From contig NZ_BJNV01000047.1 in assembly GCF_006539865.1 (NCBI RefSeq), positions 1 through 41,982 of the forward strand: a stretch of DNA of 41,982 nt, given 5' to 3'. The stretch comes from Zoogloea ramigera. GTDB taxonomy: Bacteria; Pseudomonadota; Gammaproteobacteria; Burkholderiales; Rhodocyclaceae. A program made the position numbers and the translations under genes. The notes beneath the pieces were generated by a model. It saw only the letters and a list, made by a program, of their open reading frames with translations, had not been told where the DNA came from and searched no databases. This document shows, piece by piece, positions 8,368 through 17,422 of the stretch (its first letter is position 1; every line of letters begins with the position of its first letter).

Positions 8368-8537
8368 GCCAGGCCCCGGGCCGCGCCGCTGCCGGCAGGT
8401 CCGCGATGGCATAAGTCGGCGCGCCGCCGGCTTCTGCCGCCGCGTGCCCGCCGGTCGGGCGGCGGGTGCTGTGCGTGAAACGGACTCCCGAGAGGGGTAT
8501 CGTGTCAGGCTGTTTCGTTTCGATGGATGGGTGACCG

Positions 8538-9680
8538 ATGCCTGTAAAGCTTCGCATTCTTGGGGCCGACGATCACGTCGAGCTCGAACAAGTCCGGCAG
8601 TTCTTCCGCAATTACGCGGCCTGGCTGGGCGTGGATCTGGACTACCAGAATTTCGGCGACGAGATGGCCTCGCTGCCCGGTGCCTACGCGGCGCCGGCGG
8701 GGCGGCTGTTCTTTGCCGAGTTCGAGGGCCGGCCGGCGGGCTGCGTCGGCATCCGCCCGTCCTCCGACGGCGTCTGCGAGATGAAGCGGCTGTATGTCGA
8801 GCCGGAAATGCGCGGCAACGGCATCGGGCGCCAGCTGGCTTTGGCCGCCATCAAGGCCGCCAAGGCCCTCGGCTACCGCAAGGTGATGATGGACACCCTG
8901 CCGGCCATGCGCATCGCCGTCAAGCTGTACCGCGAGCTCGGCTTCAAGGAGGCGCCGGCCTATTACCCGACCCCCGTCGAGGGCACGCTGTTCCTCGCCC
9001 TCGACCTCGAGAACTGGTCCGAGTCCGAGGTCAAGAACGAGAACCTCTTTCACCTCTTCGACTACAACCTGGCCTGGGCGCGGCGGATGCGCCAGGTCGA
9101 CCCGACCTTCTTCGAGAAGCTGTCGCACCTGCAGACGCCCGAGTACCTGTGGATCGGCTGCTCCGACTCCCGCGTGCCGGCCAACGAGATCATCGGCCTT
9201 CTGCCGGGCGAGGTCTTCGTGCATCGCAACGTCGCCAACGTGGTGGTGCACACCGACCTCAACTGCCTGTCGGTGATCCAGTACGCGGTGGATGTGCTCA
9301 AGGTGAAGCACATCATGGTGGTCGGCCACTACGGCTGCGGCGGCGTCAATGCGGCCATGCGGCGCGATCGGGTCGGGCTGGTGGATCTCTGGCTGCGCCA
9401 CGTCCAGGACGTGCACGTGAAGCACGTCGGCCGGGTCGACCTGCTGCCGCCCGACATGCGCCACGACCGCCTGTGCGAGCTCAACACCATCGAGCAGGTC
9501 GTCAACGTGTGCCAGACCATCGTCGTCCAGGATGCCTGGAAGCGCGGCCAGCGGCTCACCGTGCACGGCTGGGTGTACGGCCTCAAGGACGGCCTGATCC
9601 GCGACCTGGGCATCAACGTGAGCCGGCGCGAAGACATGATGCCGCGCTATTTCGAAGCCCTCGACGCCCTCGAGAGCTGA
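8538..9680 (+). CDS. bifunctional GNAT acetyltransferase / beta-carbonic anhydrase fusion
   Basis: A 380-residue two-domain protein. Residues about 1-155 are a GNAT domain with the acetyl-CoA loop at residues 92-97 (RGNGIG) and a YRELGF motif near 131-136. Residues about 165-380 are a complete beta-carbonic anhydrase with the zinc and catalytic residues Cys208, Asp210 and Arg212 (GCSDSR), then His264 and Cys267 (GHYGCGG); HRNVANVV follows the family pattern. Each half has the length of a free-standing enzyme. The fusion lies between isovaleryl-CoA dehydrogenase and the biotin-dependent methylcrotonyl-CoA carboxylase, which consumes bicarbonate, so the anhydrase half may feed that step (inference). 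What the GNAT half acetylates is unknown. The ATG at 8538 lacks a strong ribosome binding site. The 170 bp before it hold a GC-rich 7-bp dyad at 8447-8466 and nothing else clear. Confidence 0.93.
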   Translation: MPVKLRILGADDHVELEQVRQFFRNYAAWLGVDLDYQNFGDEMASLPGAYAAPAGRLFFAEFEGRPAGCVGIRPSSDGVCEMKRLYVEPEMRGNGIGRQLALAAIKAAKALGYRKVMMDTLPAMRIAVKLYRELGFKEAPAYYPTPVEGTLFLALDLENWSESEVKNENLFHLFDYNLAWARRMRQVDPTFFEKLSHLQTPEYLWIGCSDSRVPANEIIGLLPGEVFVHRNVANVVVHTDLNCLSVIQYAVDVLKVKHIMVVGHYGCGGVNAAMRRDRVGLVDLWLRHVQDVHVKHVGRVDLLPPDMRHDRLCELNTIEQVVNVCQTIVVQDAWKRGQRLTVHGWVYGLKDGLIRDLGINVSRREDMMPRYFEALDALES

Positions 9681-9689
9681 GGAGGCCCG

Positions 9690-10136
9690 ATGCCCGCCCT
9701 GACGATCCGCGATGGCACCACGCTCGAGAGCCTCAACGCCCGCGGCGTCGGCCACTTGCCGGGCTGGTTCGGCGTCGAGGCGGTCGGCCTCGCCCCCGGG
9801 CGGCTGTCGGCGCGCATGTTGATTCGCCCGGAGATGCTGGCGCCCGACGGCAGCCTGCACGCCGCGGCGATCATCGCCCTGGCCGACACCGCCGCCGCTT
9901 ACGCCACCCGGGCCCACCTGCCCGATGGGGCGGCGAGCTTCGCCACCATCGAGCTCAAGACCAATTTTTTCGGCACCCAGGCCGAGGGCGTGCTGCTGTG
10001 CGAAGCCACCGCCTTGCATGGCGGCCGCCACACCCAGGTGTGGGACGCCGAAGTGAGCAGCGGCGGCAGCGGCAGCCGCCTCGCCCTGTTCCGCTGCACC
10101 CAGCTGATCCAGTGGCCGAAGGGCCTCCAGAACTGA
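9690..10136 (+). CDS. PaaI-family hotdog thioesterase
   Basis: A 148-residue single hotdog-fold protein. The pattern LHAAAIIALADTAAAYATRAHLP matches the central helix of PaaI/4HBT thioesterases, followed by the beta strands IELKTNFFGTQAEG and LLCEATALHGGRHTQVWDAEV. Members hydrolyse acyl-CoA thioesters in the cytosol. It follows the GNAT/carbonic anhydrase gene by 9 bp with a GAGGAGG ribosome binding site, and precedes two HCCA-isomerase-like genes, so it belongs to the LiuR operon. A role in clearing stalled CoA intermediates is plausible but inferred. Confidence 0.87.
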   Translation: MPALTIRDGTTLESLNARGVGHLPGWFGVEAVGLAPGRLSARMLIRPEMLAPDGSLHAAAIIALADTAAAYATRAHLPDGAASFATIELKTNFFGTQAEGVLLCEATALHGGRHTQVWDAEVSSGGSGSRLALFRCTQLIQWPKGLQN

Positions 10137-10146
10137 GGAAACACCG

Positions 10147-10770
10147 ATGACCGATGCCCCGAAGAAACCCGCCGCACCCGTCGATTTCTACTTCGACTTC
10201 TCGTCGCCCTACGGCTATTTCGCCGCCGAGAAGATCGACGCCCTGGCCGCCCGCCATGGGCGCACGGTGCATTGGCACCCCTTCCTGCTGGGGGCCACCT
10301 TCAAGGTGACCGGGCTCGGCCCTCTGCCCGGAATTCCGCTGAAGGGCGCCTATTCGATGCACGACATCGAGCGCTCGGCGCGCTTCTTCGGGCTGCCCTA
10401 CCGGCAGCCGAGCACCTTCCCGATCCCCACCCAGCACGCCGCGCGGGCCTTCCTGTGGCTCAACGACCGCAGCCCCGAAAAGGCGCGGGCCTTCGGGCTG
10501 GCGGCCTACCGGGCGTACTTTGTGGACGACGTGAATATCTCCGATCTGGGCGCGGTGCTCGATATCGCCGCCGGTGTAGGCATCGACCGGGACGTGCTGT
10601 CGGCGGTGCTCGCCGGCACCGAGATCAAGGCGCGTCTCGCCGCCGAGGTGGACCTGGGGCTGGCCCGCGGGGTGTTCGGGTCGCCCTTCATCATTGTCGA
10701 CGGCGAAGCCTTCTGGGGCGCCGACCGGCTGCCGCAGGTCGAGCGCTGGCTGGCCGAGGGCGGGTTTTGA
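10147..10770 (+). CDS. 2-hydroxychromene-2-carboxylate isomerase family protein (first copy)
   Basis: A 207-residue thioredoxin-fold protein of the HCCA isomerase / kappa-class glutathione transferase family. The N-terminal VDFYFDFSSPYGYF carries the conserved Ser that contacts glutathione, and the C-terminal GVFGSPFIIVDGEAFWGADRLPQVERWL is the family end motif. A helical insertion lies between. HCCA isomerases act glutathione-dependently in naphthalene degradation, but no aromatic degradation genes surround it here, so the real substrate in this operon is unknown. It begins 10 bp after the thioesterase with an AGGAAA ribosome binding site. A paralogue follows after 84 bp. Confidence 0.9.
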   Translation: MTDAPKKPAAPVDFYFDFSSPYGYFAAEKIDALAARHGRTVHWHPFLLGATFKVTGLGPLPGIPLKGAYSMHDIERSARFFGLPYRQPSTFPIPTQHAARAFLWLNDRSPEKARAFGLAAYRAYFVDDVNISDLGAVLDIAAGVGIDRDVLSAVLAGTEIKARLAAEVDLGLARGVFGSPFIIVDGEAFWGADRLPQVERWLAEGGF

Positions 10771-10854
10771 GCGCTCCTGCGTTTCCTTGAGAGCCCGGTC
10801 GGGCGTGGATAATAGTCACCTCGCCTGTCGAGCCCTCTTCAACCCGGAGACACC

Positions 10855-11457
10855 ATGTCCGCACCGATCGACTTCTACTTCGACTTTTCCTCGCCCTACG
10901 GCTATCTCGCCTCCGAGCAGATCGAGGCCCTGGCGGCCCGCCACGGCCGTGCCGTGATGTGGCACGCCATCGTGCTCGACGCCCAGTTCCAGCCCCAGGG
11001 CGGCGTCAAGATCCCGCTGGCGCTGCTGCGCACCGAGTACGCCCGGCGTGACTGCGAACGCTCCGCCGCCTTCCTCGGCATCCCCTATAAAACGCCCACG
11101 CCCTACCCGGTGCACACCGAGCACGCCGCCCGTGTCTTCCAGTGGCTCAGCGACCGCAACCCGGACGAGGCCCGTGCCTTCGCCCACGGGGTGTTCCGCG
11201 CCTATTTCGTCGAGGGCCGCAATATTGCCGAGGTGGCCGTGCTGCTCGAGATCGCCGCCACCCTCGGGCTCGACCGCGAGGAGGTCTCGAACGCCTTCTC
11301 CGATCTCGCCACCAAGGCCCGCCTGAAGGCCGAGATCGACCTGGCCGAGGCCCGCGGCGTGTTCGGCTCGCCCTTCTTCATCGTCGAGGGCGAGGGCTTC
11401 TGGGGCCCCGACCGGCTGGCCCAGCTCGAGCGCTGGCTTGAAACCGGCCCGTTCTGA
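10855..11457 (+). CDS. 2-hydroxychromene-2-carboxylate isomerase family protein (second copy)
   Basis: A 200-residue paralogue of the preceding gene. It shares the opening DFYFDFSSPYGY, an ERSAxFxGxPY segment, and the ending GVFGSPFxIVxGExFWGxDRL, but differs in the middle, where a QGGVKIPLALLRTEYARRDC segment shapes the active-site side. The start has a GGAGAC ribosome binding site. The tandem pair probably arose by duplication and then diverged, which suggests two related substrates or a heterodimer. No glutathione genes are adjacent, although gshA and gshB lie about 26 kb away in the window. Confidence 0.9.
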   Translation: MSAPIDFYFDFSSPYGYLASEQIEALAARHGRAVMWHAIVLDAQFQPQGGVKIPLALLRTEYARRDCERSAAFLGIPYKTPTPYPVHTEHAARVFQWLSDRNPDEARAFAHGVFRAYFVEGRNIAEVAVLLEIAATLGLDREEVSNAFSDLATKARLKAEIDLAEARGVFGSPFFIVEGEGFWGPDRLAQLERWLETGPF

Positions 11458-11470
11458 CCCGGAGACAGCC

Positions 11471-12055
11471 ATGAAACGCATCTGCGTGTTCTGCGGCTCG
11501 CGCCCCGGCGTGCGCCCGGCCTATCGGGCGGCGGCCGAGGCCGTCGGCGCGCTGCTGGCCGAGCGGGGCATCGAGCTGGTGTATGGCGGCGGCAACGTCG
11601 GCCTGATGGGCATCGTCGCCGACGCCTGCCTGGCTGCCGGTGGCCGGGTGGTGGGGGTGATCCCCCGTGCGCTGCTCGAATGGGAGGTCGGCCACGAGGG
11701 CCTGACCCGCCTCGAGGTGGTCGATTCGATGCACACCCGCAAGGCCCGCATGGCCGAGCTGGCCGACGGTTTCATGGCCCTGCCGGGCGGGCTGGGTACC
11801 TTCGAGGAGCTCTTCGAAATCCTCACCTGGGCCCAGCTCGGCTTCCACAGCAAGCCGGTCGGCCTGCTCAATGTGGACGCCTATTACCAGCCGCTGGTCC
11901 AGATGATGGAGCGCGGCGTCGCCGAAGGCTTCATGAAGGCCGAGAACCGCGGCCTGTTGCTGGTGGAAGACAACGCGCAGGCGTTGCTGCGGACGATGGG
12001 GGCTTACCACCCGCCGGCTGTCGGCAAGCGCATCCGCGACGAGAAGCAGCTTTAG
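11471..12055 (+). CDS. LOG-family protein (TIGR00730), probable nucleoside-5'-monophosphate phosphoribohydrolase
   Basis: A 194-residue Rossmann-fold protein with CVFCGSRPG at the N-terminus, YGGGNVGLMG, and the hallmark PGGLGTFEELFE near residues 100-112; Arg in SMHTRKARM is also conserved. Members cleave the N-glycosidic bond of cytokinin riboside or purine 5'-monophosphates. The ATG at 11471 was chosen over one at 11438, which lies inside the previous gene, because it follows GGAGACAGCC and starts with the typical MKRICVFCGS. It sits in the liu operon, 13 bp after the second HCCA-like gene and 41 bp before methylcrotonyl-CoA carboxylase. Its link to leucine catabolism is not obvious. Confidence 0.9.
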   Translation: MKRICVFCGSRPGVRPAYRAAAEAVGALLAERGIELVYGGGNVGLMGIVADACLAAGGRVVGVIPRALLEWEVGHEGLTRLEVVDSMHTRKARMAELADGFMALPGGLGTFEELFEILTWAQLGFHSKPVGLLNVDAYYQPLVQMMERGVAEGFMKAENRGLLLVEDNAQALLRTMGAYHPPAVGKRIRDEKQL

Positions 12056-12096
12056 TACAAGCACACCAATAAAAAAGTCGGAGCGAGAGGAGACCC

Positions 12097-13704
<1,608 letters not shown>

Positions 13705-13710
13705 TAGGCG

Positions 13711-13826
13711 GTGAGGAGTAAGGAGGGAGGCGTGAGGAGGCCTTGTTTTGGTCGTTTGCGCTGCCGATCGCGAGCGCACCCACTCCGTCCGCCCGATCTC
13801 CTCACCCCTTACTCCTCACTCCTGAC
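13711..13826 (+). repeat. inverted heptamer-repeat element between liuB and liuC
   Basis: The plus strand carries four 7-bp units, GTGAGGA, GTAAGGA, GGGAGGC and GTGAGGA (13711-13738). After a 60-bp spacer come four units of the opposite sense, TCCTCAC, CCCTTAC, TCCTCAC and TCCTGAC (13799-13826). GTGAGGAGTAAG (13711-13722) is perfectly complementary to CTTACTCCTCAC (13808-13819), and GTGAGGAG (13732-13739) to CTCCTCAC (13798-13805), so the transcript can fold into a long nested hairpin. The element fills the whole gap up to the liuC ribosome binding site. Confidence 0.85.
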
Positions 13827-13835
13827 GGAGAAAAC

Positions 13836-14624
13836 ATGTACGAAACCCTTGAAATACTCCGCGACGGCGGCGTAACCACGATCTGGATGAACCGCCCGGA
13901 CGTGCACAACGCCTTCAACGAGCAGCTCATCGCCGAACTCACCGCCGCCTGCCAGGCCCTCGACGCCGACGACGCGGTGCGTGTGGTGGTGCTCGCCGGG
14001 CGGGGCAAGAGCTTCTCGGCCGGCGCCGACCTCAACTGGATGCGCCGCGCCGCTGATGCCTCGGTGGAGGCCAACCTCGCCGACGCCCGCAAGCTTGCCG
14101 GCATGCTGCGCAGCCTGGCCGAGATGAACAAGCCCACCATCGCCCGCGTGCATGGCGCGGCGCTGGGCGGCGGCATGGGGCTGGCGTCTGCCTGCGACAT
14201 CTGCGTCGCCGGCGAGGGCGCGGTGTTCGCCACCTCCGAGGTGCGCTTCGGGATCATCCCGTCGGCGATCAGCCCCTACGTCATCCGCGCCATCGGCGCC
14301 CGCCAGGCCGGCCGCTACTTCCAGACCGCCGAGCGGATCTCCGCAGCGCGGGCCCGCGAACTCGGCCTGGCCCACGAGGTGGTCGCCACCGACGCCCTCG
14401 ACGCCAAGGTGGCCGAGATCGTCACCGCCCTGCTGCAGGGCGGGCCGCGCTCGCAAGGGGCCGCCAAGGCGCTGATCCGCGCGGTGGCCGACCAGCCGGT
14501 AAGCGACGCCCTGGTCGAGGACACCGCCTGCCGCATCGCCACGCTGCGCGCCACGCCGGAGGCCCGGGAAGGCCTCGGCGCCTTCCTCGACAAGCGCCCG
14601 GCGAGCTGGGTGGCCGGGGGCTGA
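13836..14624 (+). CDS. liuC: methylglutaconyl-CoA hydratase (enoyl-CoA hydratase family)
   Basis: Hydrates 3-methylglutaconyl-CoA to HMG-CoA in the leucine pathway. A 262-residue crotonase-fold enzyme: ISRILRDGG-type N-terminus followed by IWMNRPDVHNAFNEQLI, oxyanion-hole segment FSAGADLNWMRRAA, second oxyanion glycine region HGAALGGGMGLASACDI, and the catalytic-side strand SEVRFGIIPSAISPYVIRAIG. FSAGADLNWM is typical of LiuC. The ATG at 13836 follows GGAG in CTGACGGAGAAAAC; an in-frame ATG at 13743 lies inside the repeat element and is unlikely. Position between the two MCC subunits fits the assignment. Confidence 0.92.
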   Translation: MYETLEILRDGGVTTIWMNRPDVHNAFNEQLIAELTAACQALDADDAVRVVVLAGRGKSFSAGADLNWMRRAADASVEANLADARKLAGMLRSLAEMNKPTIARVHGAALGGGMGLASACDICVAGEGAVFATSEVRFGIIPSAISPYVIRAIGARQAGRYFQTAERISAARARELGLAHEVVATDALDAKVAEIVTALLQGGPRSQGAAKALIRAVADQPVSDALVEDTACRIATLRATPEAREGLGAFLDKRPASWVAGG

Positions 14625-14632
14625 GGGCGGGC

Positions 14633-15304
14633 ATGGACATCGCGCTGCAGGAGCTCGCCGCCGTCGCCGAGGGCGTCAAGCCGCTCCTCGACTGGCGCGG
14701 CGTGCCGGTCGACCTCGCCTCGCTGGCGGCCCTCGCGGCCGGGCTGGGCTGGGCCAGCGGGCTGCGCCTGTACGCCCTGGTCTTCGTGCTCGGGGCGCTG
14801 GCCCGTTTTGCCGGCGTGCAGCTGCCCGGCGGCCTCGGCGTGCTGGCCCATCCGCTGGTGCTGGGGATCTCCGGGCTGCTGCTGCTCGTCGAGTTCTTCG
14901 CCGACAAGCTGCCCTGGCTCGATTCGGCCTGGGACGCGGTGCACACCTTCATCCGCATCCCGGCCGGCGCGGCGCTGGCCGCCGCGGTGATGGGCGACCA
15001 GGGCGGCGCGTTGCAGGTGGCGATGGGCCTCGTCGGCGGCACGCTGGCGGCCGGCACCCATCTGGCCAAGGCCGGCGCCCGGGCGGCGATCAACACCTCG
15101 CCCGAGCCGGTCAGCAACGTCGCCACCTCGCTGGGTGAGGATGTGCTCTTCGCCGGCGGCATGTGGGCGCTGGTCCATCAGCCGCTGCTGTTCCTGGCCG
15201 GGCTGGCGGTGTTCTTCATCCTGGCGCTGCTGCTGATCGTGGCGCTGTGGAAATTCATCAAACGGGTGTTCCGCCGGCCGCCACGGCCGCTGGCAGGCAC
15301 CTGA
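14633..15304 (+). CDS. DUF4126 family membrane protein
   Basis: A 223-residue membrane protein matching the DUF4126 pattern: LAAGLGWASGLRLYALVFVLG in the first membrane stretch, then segments near residues 75-85, 103-115, 125-145 and a long hydrophobic C-terminal helix at about residues 180-206, ending in a basic tail (KFIKRVFRRPPR). The conserved NTSPEPVSN motif lies around residue 150. Function is unknown. It starts 8 bp after liuC and ends 30 bp before the biotin-carrying MCC subunit, so it is embedded in the leucine operon. The start at 14633 has a modest GAGGGCGG ribosome binding site. Confidence 0.82.
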   Translation: MDIALQELAAVAEGVKPLLDWRGVPVDLASLAALAAGLGWASGLRLYALVFVLGALARFAGVQLPGGLGVLAHPLVLGISGLLLLVEFFADKLPWLDSAWDAVHTFIRIPAGAALAAAVMGDQGGALQVAMGLVGGTLAAGTHLAKAGARAAINTSPEPVSNVATSLGEDVLFAGGMWALVHQPLLFLAGLAVFFILALLLIVALWKFIKRVFRRPPRPLAGT

Positions 15305-15334
15305 CAAAAAAACAATGCAACCGGAGGAGACCCG

Positions 15335-17338
15335 ATGTTCAACAAGATCCTGATCGCCAACCGCGGCGAGATCGCGTGCCGCGTCATCAAGACCGCCCGC
15401 CGCCTCGGCATCAAGACCGTGGCCGTGTATTCCGATGCCGACGCCGGCGCGCGCCACGTGCGCCTGGCCGACGAGGCGGTGCATATCGGCCCGGCGGCGG
15501 CCCGCGAGAGCTACCTCGTCATCGAGCGCATCATCGCCGCCGCGCAGCAGACCGGCGCCCAGGCGATCCACCCGGGCTACGGTTTTCTCTCGGAGAACGA
15601 GGATTTCTGCGAAGCCTGCGAGGCGGCGGGCATCGTCTTCATCGGCCCGCCGGTGTCGGCGATCCGCGCGATGGGCTCCAAGTCCGAGGCCAAGAAGCTG
15701 ATGGAAAAAGCCCAGGTGCCGCTCACCCCCGGCTACCACGGCGACCACCAGGAGCCCGGCTTCCTCAACGTGCAGGCCGACGCCATCGGCTACCCGGTGC
15801 TCATCAAGGCCGCGGCGGGCGGCGGCGGCAAGGGCATGCGGCTGGTCGAAAAAAGCGCCGACTTCCTCGACGCGCTGGCCTCGTGCAAGCGCGAGGCGGC
15901 GGCCAGCTTCGGTTCCGACCACGTGCTGGTCGAGAAATACCTCACCCGCCCGCGCCACATCGAGATCCAGGTGTTTGGCGACACCCACGGCAACTACGTG
16001 TATCTGTTCGAGCGCGACTGCTCGGTGCAGCGCCGCCACCAGAAGGTGCTCGAAGAAGCGCCGGCCCCCGGCATGACCCCCGAGCGCCGCGCCGCGATGG
16101 GCCAGGCCGCCGTCGACGCCGCCCGTGCGGTGGGCTACGTGGGCGCCGGCACCGTCGAGTTCATCGCCAACCAGGACGGTACCTTCTACTTCATGGAGAT
16201 GAACACCCGCCTGCAGGTGGAGCACCCGGTCACCGAGATGATCACCGGGCTCGACCTGGTCGAGTGGCAGCTCCGCGTGGCCTCCGGCGAGCCGCTGCCG
16301 ATGGCCCAGGAGCAGCTCGCCATCAACGGCCACGCCCTCGAGGCGCGGATCTACGCCGAAGACCCGGCCAAGGGCTTCCTGCCCTCCACCGGCCGCCTGC
16401 TGCACCTGGCACCGCCCGACGAGAACAGGCACGTGCGCGTCGACACCGGCGTGGAGGAGGGTGACGAGATCAGCCCCTTCTACGACCCGATGATCGCCAA
16501 GCTCATCGTCTGGGACGTCAACCGCGACCGGGCCCTGGCGCGCATGCTGCAGGCGCTGGCCGACTACCGGGTGGTCGGCGTGGCCAACAACGTCGAGTTC
16601 CTGTCACGGCTCACCGCCTGCCCGGCCTTCGCCAACGCCGACCTCGACACCGGCCTCATCGAGCGCGAAAAGGACTACCTCTTCCCCGAGCAGGCTGGCG
16701 CCAGCCGCGAGGCCTGGCTGGCGGTGGCCCTGGCCGAGCTCCTGCGCGAGCGCGAACGGGCCGCCCAGCAGGCCGCCCGCCACCCCGAGCCCGCCTCGCC
16801 GTGGCACCAGCGCGACGGCTGGCGCCTCAACACCGACGCCCGCCGCAGCCTGATCTTCCGCCTCGGCGACGAGCAGAAGCTGCTATCGGTGGAGAGCCGC
16901 GGCAACGCCTTCGCGATCGGGCTCGACGGCGTCACCAGCCTCGTCAGCGGCAGCCTCAACCCCCGCGGCCTGTTGCGCGCCGAGTTCGACGGCCTGCGCA
17001 CCACTGCCACGGTGGTGGTCGCCGGCGAGCGCCGGCACGTTTTCGGCCACGGCCGGGCCTGGCAGTTTGCCGCGGTCGACCCGCTGCACCACGCGGGCGA
17101 GGGCGGCGGCGCCGAGGGCGGGCTGCTCGCCCCGATGCCCGGCAAGGTGATCGCGCTGATCGCCGAGGCCGGCGCCACGGTTGAGAAGGGCGCGCCGCTC
17201 TTGATCCTCGAGGCCATGAAGATGGAGCACACCATCACCGCGCCGGCCGCCGGCACCGTCAAGGGCTTCCACTTCGCGGTGGGCGACCAGGTGGGCGACG
17301 GCATGGAGCTGGTCGATTTCGAGCCCACGCCGGCCTGA
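15335..17338 (+). CDS. liuD: methylcrotonyl-CoA carboxylase, biotin carboxylase/biotin carrier (alpha) subunit
   Basis: Carboxylates its own biotin with ATP and bicarbonate for MCC. The 667-residue chain has an N-terminal biotin carboxylase (NRGEIACRVIKTARRLGIKTVAVYS opening, ATP-grasp glycine loop AAAGGGGKGMR, active-site MEMNTRLQVEHPVTE), a middle linker domain, and a C-terminal biotinyl domain with Lys629 in LEAMKMEH as the biotin site. Length and architecture match MccA. The start has a GGAGGAGACCC ribosome binding site. It follows the DUF4126 gene and precedes an acyl-CoA synthetase, separated by an 85-bp gap with a GC-rich hairpin. Confidence 0.96.
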   Translation: MFNKILIANRGEIACRVIKTARRLGIKTVAVYSDADAGARHVRLADEAVHIGPAAARESYLVIERIIAAAQQTGAQAIHPGYGFLSENEDFCEACEAAGIVFIGPPVSAIRAMGSKSEAKKLMEKAQVPLTPGYHGDHQEPGFLNVQADAIGYPVLIKAAAGGGGKGMRLVEKSADFLDALASCKREAAASFGSDHVLVEKYLTRPRHIEIQVFGDTHGNYVYLFERDCSVQRRHQKVLEEAPAPGMTPERRAAMGQAAVDAARAVGYVGAGTVEFIANQDGTFYFMEMNTRLQVEHPVTEMITGLDLVEWQLRVASGEPLPMAQEQLAINGHALEARIYAEDPAKGFLPSTGRLLHLAPPDENRHVRVDTGVEEGDEISPFYDPMIAKLIVWDVNRDRALARMLQALADYRVVGVANNVEFLSRLTACPAFANADLDTGLIEREKDYLFPEQAGASREAWLAVALAELLRERERAAQQAARHPEPASPWHQRDGWRLNTDARRSLIFRLGDEQKLLSVESRGNAFAIGLDGVTSLVSGSLNPRGLLRAEFDGLRTTATVVVAGERRHVFGHGRAWQFAAVDPLHHAGEGGGAEGGLLAPMPGKVIALIAEAGATVEKGAPLLILEAMKMEHTITAPAAGTVKGFHFAVGDQVGDGMELVDFEPTPA

Positions 17339-17356
17339 GCGCCCGCGGTTTTCCCC

Positions 17357-17389
17357 GGCTCCCGCAACCCGCACAGACGGGCGGGAGCC
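17357..17389 (+). promoter_or_regulatory. GC-rich stem-loop between liuD and acyl-CoA synthetase
   Basis: GGCTCCCGC (17357-17365) and GCGGGAGCC (17381-17389) are perfectly complementary over 9 bp with a 15-nt loop. It lies 18 bp past the liuD stop codon. No T-tract follows, so it is not a standard terminator; it may stabilise the upstream message or attenuate transcription inside the operon. Confidence 0.5.
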
Positions 17390-17422
17390 CCATCCAAGAC
17401 AATGCCGGAGGAGACACGGTAG

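Noticed and set aside
8447-8466. CCCGCCG/CGGCGGG hairpin between ivd and the carbonic anhydrase fusion as a terminator
   Set aside because: The stem is only 7 bp with no T-tract, in a stretch that is GC-rich throughout; such dyads are expected by chance.
10147-11457. Naphthalene/aromatic degradation cluster suggested by two HCCA isomerase-like genes
   Set aside because: No ring hydroxylating or ring-cleavage genes are present; all neighbours belong to leucine catabolism.
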